Source of the DNA: Chryseobacterium gotjawalense
Lineage (GTDB): Bacteria > Bacteroidota > Bacteroidia > Flavobacteriales > Weeksellaceae
Direction: 5' to 3'
Assembly: GCF_030012525.1 (NCBI RefSeq)
Contig: NZ_CP124855.1
Location: 930,001-994,000, forward strand
DNA: 64,000 bases
The position numbers and the translations under genes were made by a program. Within the stretch, counting starts at the first letter, position 1. Every line of letters begins with the position of its first letter. Positions 18,454 through 27,006 of this stretch are shown one piece after another. The notes under the pieces are model-generated. The model had not been told where the DNA came from, searched no databases, and saw only the letters and a program-made list of their open reading frames with translations.

Positions 18454-19785
18454 ATGAAAATTTCATTATCAGAAGACCGTCATCTCATCAGCAGAGAACT
18501 TATCCATACCATTACCGGTAATTCGGTGGAATTACAGTCTGCCGAAAACCTGGATCAACTGATTGATCAAATCGGTGACGCCCAGTATGTTCTGTTGGGT
18601 GAAGCTTCACACGGCACCCATGAATACTACACCTGGCGGAGCAAAATCAGCAAAAAACTGATTGCGGAAAAAGGATTTTCTTTCATCGCCGTCGAAGGAG
18701 ACTGGCCAGACTGCTACCGGGTCAACCGGTATGTAAAGAATTATCCGGATTCGGGCAAAAGCGCTTTCGAAGTGATGCACGCGTTCAACCGCTGGCCTAC
18801 CTGGATGTGGGCCAACTGGGAAGTGGTAGCGTTAGCGGAATGGATGAAGAAGCACAATGAAAATCTCCCACGCGGTCAAAAAGCAGGATTTTACGGATTA
18901 GATGTGTACAGTCTTTGGGAATCCATGGAAGCCATATTGAAATACCTCGGCAAAGTAGATCCTCAGGCACTTGAAATTGCCAAAAAAGCATTTCAGTGCT
19001 TTGAGCCCTACAGTGCCGAAGAAGGCCAGGCCTATGCCCGGGCAACCATGATGGTGCCTTTTTCCTGTGAGCGGGAAGTGATTGATCTGCTGAAAGAAAT
19101 AAGAACCAGAATCTCCCACTATAATACCGATCACGAAGCGGTTTTCAGCGCCGAGCAAAATGCGGTCATCGCTGTGAACGCAGAAAAATATTACCGCACG
19201 ATGGTAAAAGGCGGACCTGAGTCGTGGAATATCCGCGACCGCCACATGATGGATACCCTGAACCGCCTGATGAAGTTTCACGGAAGCCATGCCAAAGGAA
19301 TCATCTGGGAACACAATACCCATATCGGTGATGCACGCGCAACAGATATGACTGCTGATGGAATGGTGAATGTAGGCCAGCTGGTGCGGGAGCAGCATGG
19401 GGATAACAACGCATTTGCCGTTGGCTTTGGCTCTTATAAAGGAACCGTGATTGCAGGAAATAACTGGGGAGCCGACATGCGCATCCTCCCTTTGCCCGAG
19501 GCTGCTCAGGGAAGCTGGGAATACCTCCTTCATCTTTGCGGCGCAAAAGACAGAATCGTATTCATGAATGACAGCATGAAAAAACGCTTTGGCAGTAAAA
19601 TGATTAAGCACCGCGCAGTCGGGGTGGTTTACCACCCGGAATATGAGCACCGAAACTATGTGCCAAGCCTGATGCCGCTCCGCTACGATGCATTTGTTTA
19701 TCTGGATGAAACAAAAGCGCTGCATCCGCTGCATGTTGCAAAAGATGTGCATCAGATCCCAGAGACCTATCCTTTTGGCGTCTAA
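18454..19785 (+). CDS. Erythromycin esterase family protein
   Basis: 443 residues from the ATG at 18454 (MKISLSEDRHLIS); a TTG 17 codons upstream is less likely. Family motifs are present: LLGEASHGTHEYYTWR (catalytic His), FIAVEGDWPDCYRVNRYV (Glu), IRDRHMMDTL and IIWEHNTHIGDAR (His). Most family members lack proven macrolide esterase activity and belong to stress-linked clusters with PRTases and universal stress proteins, as here, so a resistance role should not be assumed. The alcohol dehydrogenase gene follows after 60 nt. Confidence 0.9.
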   Translation: MKISLSEDRHLISRELIHTITGNSVELQSAENLDQLIDQIGDAQYVLLGEASHGTHEYYTWRSKISKKLIAEKGFSFIAVEGDWPDCYRVNRYVKNYPDSGKSAFEVMHAFNRWPTWMWANWEVVALAEWMKKHNENLPRGQKAGFYGLDVYSLWESMEAILKYLGKVDPQALEIAKKAFQCFEPYSAEEGQAYARATMMVPFSCEREVIDLLKEIRTRISHYNTDHEAVFSAEQNAVIAVNAEKYYRTMVKGGPESWNIRDRHMMDTLNRLMKFHGSHAKGIIWEHNTHIGDARATDMTADGMVNVGQLVREQHGDNNAFAVGFGSYKGTVIAGNNWGADMRILPLPEAAQGSWEYLLHLCGAKDRIVFMNDSMKKRFGSKMIKHRAVGVVYHPEYEHRNYVPSLMPLRYDAFVYLDETKALHPLHVAKDVHQIPETYPFGV

Positions 19786-19845
19786 ATACCGTGAACAGAT
19801 ACCGGCCTCAGCCTGGTTACCATCCCATTTTCATAAAAAAGAGCC

Positions 19846-20874
19846 ATGAAAGCAATGTTGCTTTACAAAACGGTCAATTTGGCAACGGACCGTCAGCCAT
19901 TGGTGCTTGAAAATGTTCCGGTACCCATTCCCCGCGATGATGAAATACTGATCAGGGTTTCAAGGTGTGGGGTGTGCCATACGGAACTGGATGAAATTGA
20001 AGGCCGTACTTCCCCAACAGTATTTCCGGTCATCCCCGGGCACCAGATTGTCGGCCGGGTGGCCGAAAAAGGAACCGCCGTTACGCTTTTTAATCAAGGC
20101 GACAGGGTGGGTGTCGCCTGGATATTTTCCGCCTGTGGCGTCTGTGAATACTGCAGAACAGGGAACGAAAACCTTTGCGCTGATTTTAAAGCGACCGGAA
20201 GAGATGCTAACGGAGGTTACGCCGAGTACATGACGGTTTCTGAAAAATTCGCCTATCGCATTCCCGGAATATTTTCCGATTCCGAAGCGGCGCCCCTCTT
20301 GTGCGCAGGTGCGATAGGTTACCGCTCAGTAGTACTTTCCGGCATCAGAAACGGACAGCGTCTGGGTCTTACGGGCTTCGGAGCCTCTGCCCATCTGGTC
20401 TTAAAAATGATAAAGTATCAATATCCTGAGGTCAGCGTATTCGTCTTTGCCCGTAACCCGGGTGAACAGAAGTTTGCCCTTGAACTGGGGGCGGCATGGG
20501 CAGGAAATACGCAGGACTATTCTCCTGAGAAACTTCACGCCATCATAGACACCACCCCAGCCTGGACTCCCGTAGTGGAAGCAATGAAAAATCTTACTCC
20601 CGGCGGACGCCTGATCATTAATGCGATCAGAAAAGAGGACCGGGACAGACCTTATTTGCTTAACCTGAATTATCACGAAGACCTGTGGATGGAAAAACAA
20701 ATCAGAAGCGTGGCCAATGTGACCCGGAAAGACGTAAGGGAGTTTTTGCAGCTGGCCGCTGAAATTCCCATTAAACCTGTCATTGAAGAATACCGGTTAG
20801 AAGATGCGAACCGCGCATTAACAGATCTCAAAAATAAAAAAAGTATTGGGGCAAAAGTATTGATAATAGCGTGA
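19846..20874 (+). CDS. Zinc-dependent alcohol dehydrogenase (AdhA-like)
   Basis: 342 residues. Catalytic zinc region RCGVCHTELDEIEGR (about 40-54) and PGHQIVGRV; structural zinc cluster CGVCEYCRTGNENLC (about 97-111). The nucleotide loop reads LTGFGASAHL, a GxGxxxH variant found in AdhA-like enzymes rather than GxGxxG. Oxidises alcohols or reduces aldehydes with NAD(P). It closes the G+C-richer stress block; downstream are gene remnants. Confidence 0.92.
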   Translation: MKAMLLYKTVNLATDRQPLVLENVPVPIPRDDEILIRVSRCGVCHTELDEIEGRTSPTVFPVIPGHQIVGRVAEKGTAVTLFNQGDRVGVAWIFSACGVCEYCRTGNENLCADFKATGRDANGGYAEYMTVSEKFAYRIPGIFSDSEAAPLLCAGAIGYRSVVLSGIRNGQRLGLTGFGASAHLVLKMIKYQYPEVSVFVFARNPGEQKFALELGAAWAGNTQDYSPEKLHAIIDTTPAWTPVVEAMKNLTPGGRLIINAIRKEDRDRPYLLNLNYHEDLWMEKQIRSVANVTRKDVREFLQLAAEIPIKPVIEEYRLEDANRALTDLKNKKSIGAKVLIIA

Positions 20875-20899
20875 CTCATCAATATTTTTTTTATTTAAT

Positions 20900-20916
20900 C
20901 AACTTTGGCAAAGTTG
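20900..20916. repeat. Palindrome CAACTTTG-G-CAAAGTTG
   Basis: Perfect 8-bp arms around one base, 25 nt after the alcohol dehydrogenase stop. A near copy, CAACTTTG-T-CAAAGTTA, lies at 53648-53664, also downstream of a gene. Could be a dispersed transcription-end or protein-binding element. Confidence 0.5.
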
Positions 20917-21101
20917 GAAGCTTCCTAAATTTTTAGGTTTAAAATTCATAATCATTATCCCATTGATGCATTAATTAAAAATTCTTAGGGTTGGGGAAAT
21001 TAATTTTGATGAAATTTAAACAGGCTCTTAAAAGGTCTGGTTGCAGAGGGCGGTTTTAAATAAGTTCAGGAATTCGACCGTGGTATTTTTTGGTATTTAA
21101 A

Positions 21102-21389
21102 ATGTCTTTTACTAATTTTACTACCGGAACTACGCAGTCTTTTGGCGGTGATTATTTAGAAATCAGACCCAATGAATTTTTAAAATACACCGACCATTTT
21201 GACAACGAAAATCTGCCCGGAGAAATGTTCACCACGGTCTGGCTCAAAAAAGTAGTATGCGGAACAGACGTCACCATTACTCAGGAAGGTATTCCAGAAA
21301 TGATTCCCGTAGAATTCTGTTATTTAGGATGGCAGGAATCACTGGAGAAACTTAAAAAATTAGTGGAACCAAATATTCCTGATGCCTGA
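21102..21389 (+). pseudogene. SRPBCC/AHSA1-type protein, N-terminal part missing
   Basis: The frame encodes the C-terminal two thirds of an AHSA1-like protein: MSFTNFTTGTTQSFGGDYLE, then KYTDHFDNENLPGEM and the family end VEFCYLGWQESLEKLKKLVEP. The usual 45-50 residues before the first block are absent; the sequence upstream (20,920-21,100) shows no matching coding. The ATG at 21102 is the internal Met of a conserved KMSF-type strand, so a functional product is doubtful. It precedes the broken VOC gene. Confidence 0.75.
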
Positions 21390-21430
21390 AATTATCATTT
21401 CCCGATATTATAAATTAAAAACCCCATACA

Positions 21431-21835
21431 ATGAATAAACAGATCTTCCTCAATTTCGCAGTTAAAGACCCGGATAAGTCCATGGAATTTTACACCGCTT
21501 TAGGATTTACCAACAATCCGCAGTTCTCTGATGAGACGGGAAAATGCATGGTTTGGAGCGACAGCATTTATGTGATGCTTCTGACGCATGAAAAATTTTC
21601 TTCGTTTGCCACCAAACCTATTGCAGACACCAAATCTACGCTGGCAGGACTTTTCTCCCTTTCCCTGAATTCTGTGGATGAGGTGAATACCGTAATGACC
21701 GCAGGTTTAGCAGCCGGCGGTACTGAACCTTCAGAAATGAGAGACTATGGCTTTATGTAGCAGCGCACCATTGAAGATTTCGACGGACATACGTGGGAAT
21801 TTTTTTATATGGACATGACCAAAATACCTAAATAA
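21431..21835 (+). pseudogene. VOC (glyoxalase/bleomycin-resistance fold) protein with in-frame TAG
   Basis: The first 109 codons (MNKQIFLNFAVKDPDKSMEF, ending RDYGFM) form most of a VOC protein. A TAG at 21758-21760 interrupts; the same frame goes on with QRTIEDFDGHTWEFFYMDM and ends at TAA 21833-21835. The continuation is the conserved end of the family, with the metal-ligand Glu of WEFFY, so TAG most simply replaces a Gln codon CAG. The shortened product would lack the last beta strand and that ligand. Confidence 0.85.
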
Positions 21836-21882
21836 TAAATCGTTTCCGCATGAAAAATCAAAAAATCATCTATTGAAGCCGG

Positions 21883-21945
21883 GATGAGGCAGACCGTCTG
21901 TTTACCGGACTTTCTGCAGGCGGTACGGTAGAACCTTTCATAGCG
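21883..21945 (+). pseudogene. Scrap of a PhnB-like VOC gene
   Basis: Twenty-one codons read DEADRLFTGLSAGGTVEPF and on, the conserved internal block of PhnB-type VOC proteins (EADRLF..LSAGG.V). A stop lies two codons upstream and the flanks show no continuation, so only a fragment is left. It follows the broken AHSA1 and VOC genes, which commonly neighbour PhnB genes. Confidence 0.6.
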
Positions 21946-21961
21946 CTTTTTTTTTATTTCA

Positions 21962-22165
21962 GTTCCTCTGCCTTCGGGTACCTCAAGCATCGGGTGAGGA
22001 CTCTATCTTCTATAAAAGACGCGGTGGCTGAGGCTCTCGAAGCCACGGATCCTCTGCCTTCGAGGTCCGGTGGCTGAGGCTCTCGAAGTCCAGGCATCGG
22101 TAGTAGGATCTATCTTTTATATAGGGGCGCGGTGGCTGAGGCCCTCGAAGCCACCGCGCCTCTCT
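21962..22165. repeat. REP-like palindromic repeat cluster
   Basis: Three copies of GGTGGCTGAGGCTCTCGAAG lie at 22023-22042, 22069-22088 and 22131-22150 (last with one change). The third forms a perfect 12-bp inverted repeat GGCGCGGTGGCT (22126-22137) / AGCCACCGCGCC (22149-22160). Flanking CCTCTGCCTTCG and TCTATCTT words are also repeated. The cluster overlaps the 3' end of the AraC frame and supplies its last codons. Confidence 0.8.
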
Positions 22166-22996
22166 TTCCTCGCGGCATTTTTTCACGTATTTCTGCGGGC
22201 TCATTCCATAGATCTTGAAAAAATGCCTCGAAAAGGTAGAGCGTGAACCCATCCCGCACTGACTGGCCAAGCCATCATTGCCGTACTTCAGGTATTCTGG
22301 GTTTTCAGAAATCTGCTTTGCAATATAGCGGATGCGCAGTTCATTGAGGTAGGTCCGGAAATTTACACCCTTGCTGATATTGATAAAGGCAGAGAGATAC
22401 TGCGTGTTGGTCCGCAGCTGGTCAGCCAGTGTTTTTTCGGTCAGTTCCGCATCAAGGTAGTGTTCCCCGTCTTCAAAATGCTGCATTTTTTCCTGCATCC
22501 TGTCGTAGATTTCCTGTGGAAGCGTAAATTTTCCCTTTCTCCGTTTCGTACCTGCGGACGAAGTTTCACCGGAAAATGCGGAGGGCGCAATCATCACCCG
22601 AAATCTCTTTTCTGCTTCCTTTTCCAAATAATACTGGTAAAAGAAGACTGCCAACAATATCATGCTCAATACGAACCCAATGGTCATCATTCTTTTGCTC
22701 TGGGTTAGCCTCCTCTTTTCGTATTTAAACTCTTCTGCATGAAATACCGAGGAAAGGTATATCACATCCGCCGAAATTTGGTTCTCCATTTTGCGGTGGA
22801 CATCAGAGTAGTACAGGGCATCATTCATGTGATTGCGGTGCTGCGCATCATGCATGAGGATCCTGTAATTTTCGCAGAGTTCGGGAAATATAAATTGCTG
22901 CCGCCGGTACACCGAATCCACTTTCTTAAACAGTCCGATGGCCACGATACTTATATAAGCGAGTATGAAATTTTCATCGAATATTTTTGCAATCAA
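22010..22996 (-). pseudogene. AraC-family regulator with membrane helix, N-terminal half missing
   Basis: 328 codons. From the N terminus: the end of a TPR-like helical region (SIFDEN-type block, FPELCENYRILMHDAQHRN), a membrane helix (about 107-122, MMTIGFVLSMILLAVFFYQY) and a C-terminal AraC HTH domain (about 185-285, KTLADQLRTNTQYLSAFINI and GMGSRSTFSRHFFKIYGMSPQKY). Full-length relatives carry several more TPRs and a signal sequence, which are missing; the only start is a TTG right after a stop. The last 45 residues (RWLRGPQPPRPYIKDRS and on) come from the REP repeats, not the family. Probably cut when the neighbouring island arrived. Confidence 0.7.
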
Positions 22997-23305
22997 TTAA
23001 CTTTTCAGCAACGTAGAGATTTATTTGCCATAATGCTAGCTTTTATTCTTGTGGAATTTAAACTAGCAATTAATTTGTTTACTTGAACCTCAGTAGTGTA
23101 CTTGGCGTCGGAATGTCACGATTTTTTAATGAGTCATTAAAAAATATAATTCGCGATTTTTTCTTAAATAATGCATTTAAGTGGTGCACTTTGCCTCGAA
23201 ATGGTGGTGTAGTTTACAGTGGAATATTCAAAAGTTAAAGGTGTGAATAAAAGAAACGATTGGCTAAATTGTGAGACATTCTATACTATCATTCACCTAT
23301 GATTA
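22997..23305. other. Left junction of the restriction island
   Basis: About 310 bp between the truncated AraC gene and the AIPR gene, with no coding frame. It holds a perfect inverted repeat, ATTTTTTAATGA (23121-23132) G TCATTAAAAAAT (23134-23145), which could end transcription from both sides. No transposase or integrase trace is visible. Confidence 0.55.
23121..23145. terminator. Perfect 12-bp inverted repeat, possible bidirectional terminator
   Basis: ATTTTTTAATGA and TCATTAAAAAAT are perfect complements around one G. Each arm ends in an A/T run, fitting a two-way terminator for the leftward defence operon, 160 nt after its last stop. A recombination site cannot be excluded. Confidence 0.5.
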
Positions 23306-25540
23306 TTAAATTTTAATTCCAAACCTTTTCAATTTTAAAAGTGATTCATAAGTTTTGATCAGGGATTGTTCCTTTACCTTTTCATTTCTGGCAATTGCAG
23401 ACTGCATTGATTTCACGTTGCCTAATTCTGGAATAGTGAAAATTTTTGTTTGATTTGCCAAGTCGATAATCTTTTTCCAATCATCTTTTGAGAGAAGTTT
23501 TAATCGGTCGAACATAAATTTTATTTCTACAGATTCTTTCTCCTCAAATTTAGATAAAGCCTTAATTTCTTCAAAAGAAGAGGGGTTTTCTGATAAATAT
23601 TGAATCACTTTTCTACCAACTGTAATATCTCGCGGAAGGAGATTTTTACTTTTTTGAATTGTTTTTAAAACTTCTTCTACCGAATTTCTATTAAAACCTT
23701 CTAAAGAATTACTGCCAAGATAAATATAAAATCCATCCCAAAACTTCATGCCAAATTTATGAATTCCACTTATAATGAAAAGTCGGTCTTCCTCATTATT
23801 GGTATCTATTTCCTTTTCATTTTCCCGCTCTTCTTTATCTTCAATTGAAATTAAATATTCGGAAACTATTTCTTTTAAATCCTCATTGTAAGTAGTTTCT
23901 TTTAATTTATTCCAGGACGATTCTCTTTTGGCGTATTCAGAAATCAAACTGTTGTTGGCTTCTTTTACCAAATGTTCGTACACAAAAACCATGAGTTTTT
24001 TGAAATGAAGAGTTAGATTATCATTTATAGTTTGGTCTTCATAGACTTTCCACAAATCCAACCGGTTATCTGTCAGATAGTGGAAATACGAAACGGTGTA
24101 AGCAACGCTAAAAGATTTTAGGTTGGTGTCGCCGATGGCATCTACGTTTTTTCGCCCAAATAATTTATCTATTGATTTAAATAAAATAGCGTTTGCAATG
24201 AGTTTTTTGTACAGATTTTCTCCTGGTAACTTATTTTTACTGACTAAAATATTTATTTTTTTCGTGAAATGAATGAAATTTTTCTGTGAACCTTGTGACA
24301 CAAAATGCGGTTCCAATTCCCAAAGATTGATAAATTTGGCAACATCAGACTTTACAAATTTCAGTTGAGAAGGATTTTGCTCCTTGAATTTCTTTTGCTG
24401 ACTTGGCGTTTGTTTGTTCAACGTTTCACGGTACTGTCCGTTCGCCCGTTCAAAAAACCAAAGAAGTGATTGATTTTTATTTTCTGGATTAACTACGTAT
24501 TTCTTTCTCGAAAGGTTTTCTATCTGAACGAAATACGGATTGTTGGAAGACAAATCCAGTTCAGAAATTTTATTCTGGCTGTTGGCAAAACGTGAAATAT
24601 TGGGAACTTCTATATTTTTCTGCTCTTTATCTTTGATCACTGTGAGTTTCATCTGAACAAAAATTTTGCTCAAATCTGTTTCTTTGTATTTCTTTTGAAT
24701 GTGATAAAGCGAAGCCGTGGTTTGCCCGCCATTAACGATTTGAAAATCATTCAGTCTTGTAATAACCGTTTGTCCGTCAACCAATTTTGTTTCTACGCTT
24801 TCGGCGGTTGCCGTGATTCCGTTATTGTAAGGCAGAAACATTTGTGGTTTGTTTCGAATGGTATCCCGAATTCCTTTGTTGAATTTTCCGGCTTGACCTA
24901 AAAATGCACGAACATTACTTTCCAGCAATTCATTTGAAAATTCTTTGTACAAATTGGCTAAAACTTCACCGGGAACAATCGCCAGATAACAGTCGTACAT
25001 TTCGTCAATGCTTGGAACCTGCAGACATTGCAACCCTTTTCCTTCCTCTGTAAATTTCTCAAATTCAATTTCTATCGGCTCGTGAACGCTGTTGGATTCA
25101 TTGATTTTAAATAATCTTGCAACGTCCCAAGTGTGCACAAAAACATCAACATCATTGATTTCCAGTTTTTCTTTATCGTGATTAGAAAAACCATTAATCA
25201 AAAAATAAACATTGATTCTATCGAAATCTTTGCCTTGTTTTCCAATAATTTTTATCAGTTCGTTAAGTTCTGTATGCGAATGGTCGATGTAATTGATATG
25301 TCTTTTGAGCGACGAATTGATGAATCTTTTGATTTGGTTCAGCGACTTTGTGTATTCATCTTTTGGAATATTATACTCGTAACTGTCATTTCCAAAACAC
25401 GTAATAAACAGGTCTAAAGTCTCAAAATAAGTTTTATTATTTTCATCTTTATATTGGTCTTTCAGACAATAACCGTTGATTTTCCAATCGATTCCGCCTT
25501 GACTATTTGGATGAATGTAAGACAGAACTCTTGCTCCTTC
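23306..25540 (-). pseudogene. AIPR (abortive infection phage resistance) family protein, start missing
   Basis: The open frame runs from just after a TAG (25541-25543) to the TAA at 23306, 744 codons. It reads as AIPR throughout: early block IDWKINGYCLKDQYKD, then RAFLGQAGKFNKGIRDTI and LPYNNGITATAE followed by DFQIVNGGQTTASLYH, the signature of the family. No ATG, GTG or TTG occurs in frame before a TTG at 25201, 113 conserved-looking codons in. The natural N terminus (a few tens of residues) thus seems lost. It is the last gene of the defence operon, 12 nt after the DUF3644 stop; AAGGAG at 25534-25539 resembles a ribosome site by chance or design. A non-standard start such as CTG at 25523-25525 is possible. 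Confidence 0.75.
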
Positions 25541-25552
25541 CTAAATTTTGCT

Positions 25553-26647
25553 TTATTCTATCTCAAAAACACCCACATCGAGTTTTTGTTTATTGTCAAA
25601 GTTTGTTTTCCAAATTTCTCTAGTCAATGTTCCACTCGTTATGTTGCTTATTATGAAAGCATTCCATTCCTCCTTAAATAAGTAGTCGTTATGAGCTTCG
25701 TCATAATGGCAATATTTTGTATTAGTTTCGAAAGGGTCAATATTTTCGCCATCTTCTTTAGTTGGCTTTATTGAAAATATGTAGAGTAGACATTTGTGGT
25801 CATAGTGATTGAAGTTATTTTGATAACTTTCATTTACTGCTTTTACTACAGCACCAGGTTTTAGTTTAGCTGGATTTATGACTTCTGCTTTTTGAACTTT
25901 ATCTTTAATTAAAGTTGTTATTTTTTCATAGTTTTTTTTATCTTCTTCCGAAACTGAATTCCAATTAACGAATTCAATGGCTAAATCATTTCTATTTGTA
26001 TTAGTAATTTTTGGAACTTGAATTAATTTAACACTGAACTCTTGAGTATTAAAAATACTTTCTTTAATATTTAGTCGATATTTTTCTATGAAATCTTTAA
26101 TTTCCCTTACCTCAGTTGAAAGCAATTGTTTATTAGCTTCTACTTGTTTTGCCGTTCTTAATCTTGAAAATTGAAGAGAGTAAGCTAAACTTTCATTAAT
26201 TGCGTATTCTGAACCGAAAAGTTTGATTAATTCATTTTCATAATTGTAAAGCAGAGATTGACATTCTCCAAATATCATTAATCCAATTTCATCTTTTGCA
26301 ATTGTTCTGTGTTCAATTTTATTTCGAAGTTTTATGAAAAATTCAAGGTTAGATTTCACAGCTTCAGAAAGTTCTCCATATTTCTGAATACAAGTTTTTA
26401 ATTCCCAAGCTTTTTTTTCTCCGTCAACTAATTTAAATCTTCCATTTGATTCTTTATAGAAAAAGGTTTCTCCAATAGTATGATTAAAATATGCTTGTAA
26501 AAGTCTTGTCCAAGACATTATCATATGAGTAATAAAGCTTTCTACTCGAAAAGGTGCTCTTGGCTTGTTGTAAATTTCAACGGATAATAATGCACAATCT
26601 ATTGAGCTTTCTAATAATGTTTTTGTCTTTCCTTTTCTTAATTGCAT
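25553..26647 (-). CDS. DUF3644 protein with HEPN-type RNase motif
   Basis: 364 residues. The N-terminal 190 residues match DUF3644: LLESSIDCALLSVEIYNKPRAP, FRVESFITHMIMSWTRLLQAYF, GEKKAWELKTCIQKYG, LRNKIEHRTI and IFGECQSLLYNYENELIKLFG. The block R108-N-K-I-E-H113 is the R-N-x3-H motif of HEPN ribonucleases. The C-terminal 170 residues (VKLIQVPKITNTNRND and on) are of unknown fold and may sense a ligand. Position within a restriction operon suggests a back-up, RNA-cleaving effector; that role is inferred. Confidence 0.8.
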   Translation of the reverse strand: MQLRKGKTKTLLESSIDCALLSVEIYNKPRAPFRVESFITHMIMSWTRLLQAYFNHTIGETFFYKESNGRFKLVDGEKKAWELKTCIQKYGELSEAVKSNLEFFIKLRNKIEHRTIAKDEIGLMIFGECQSLLYNYENELIKLFGSEYAINESLAYSLQFSRLRTAKQVEANKQLLSTEVREIKDFIEKYRLNIKESIFNTQEFSVKLIQVPKITNTNRNDLAIEFVNWNSVSEEDKKNYEKITTLIKDKVQKAEVINPAKLKPGAVVKAVNESYQNNFNHYDHKCLLYIFSIKPTKEDGENIDPFETNTKYCHYDEAHNDYLFKEEWNAFIISNITSGTLTREIWKTNFDNKQKLDVGVFEIE

Positions 26648-26667
26648 ATTTTCTATTTTACATCACT

Positions 26668-27006
26668 TTAATTCATCTCGTCTAAAACTAAATGAACAAC
26701 ATCAGATTCTTGATTGCAGAAATTAATTTGTGAAACAATCTTTTCAGTTAAAATTTCCAGATTTTTATTAGGCAAAATCAACAATTCGTTGAAATTTTCG
26801 TGTTGCAAAACAAAATATTCAAAACCGTTTTTGATGAATAATTTTTCTGCCTGTAATTCTGTATTTTCTTTGAATTGAAAAGACAAACCTTTTGCATCCA
26901 TCAAATTAAAATAGCTTGCAAATAATTCAAAATTTCCTTTGTTTGGAATTAAGGTTTTTGTGATAATTTCTTGGCGAGTTTCGTTTTTTATCCAGTAATT
27001 TGTCAT
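26668..27006 (-). CDS. Small protein of the restriction operon, unknown function
   Basis: 112 residues, soluble, acidic C-terminal half (NFCNQESDVVHLVLDEMN). Its start overlaps the stop of the nuclease gene by 4 nt (ATGA), so both are translationally coupled. It could be an accessory or specificity subunit. I do not recognise a family. Confidence 0.65.
   Translation of the reverse strand: MTNYWIKNETRQEIITKTLIPNKGNFELFASYFNLMDAKGLSFQFKENTELQAEKLFIKNGFEYFVLQHENFNELLILPNKNLEILTEKIVSQINFCNQESDVVHLVLDEMN

Noticed and set aside
18898-19752. 284-codon leftward frame
   Set aside because: Lies fully antisense to the erythromycin-esterase-like gene, whose family motifs are clear.
18454-19785. Calling this an antibiotic-resistance gene
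   Set aside because: Family name alone does not show macrolide esterase activity, and the context is a stress cluster.
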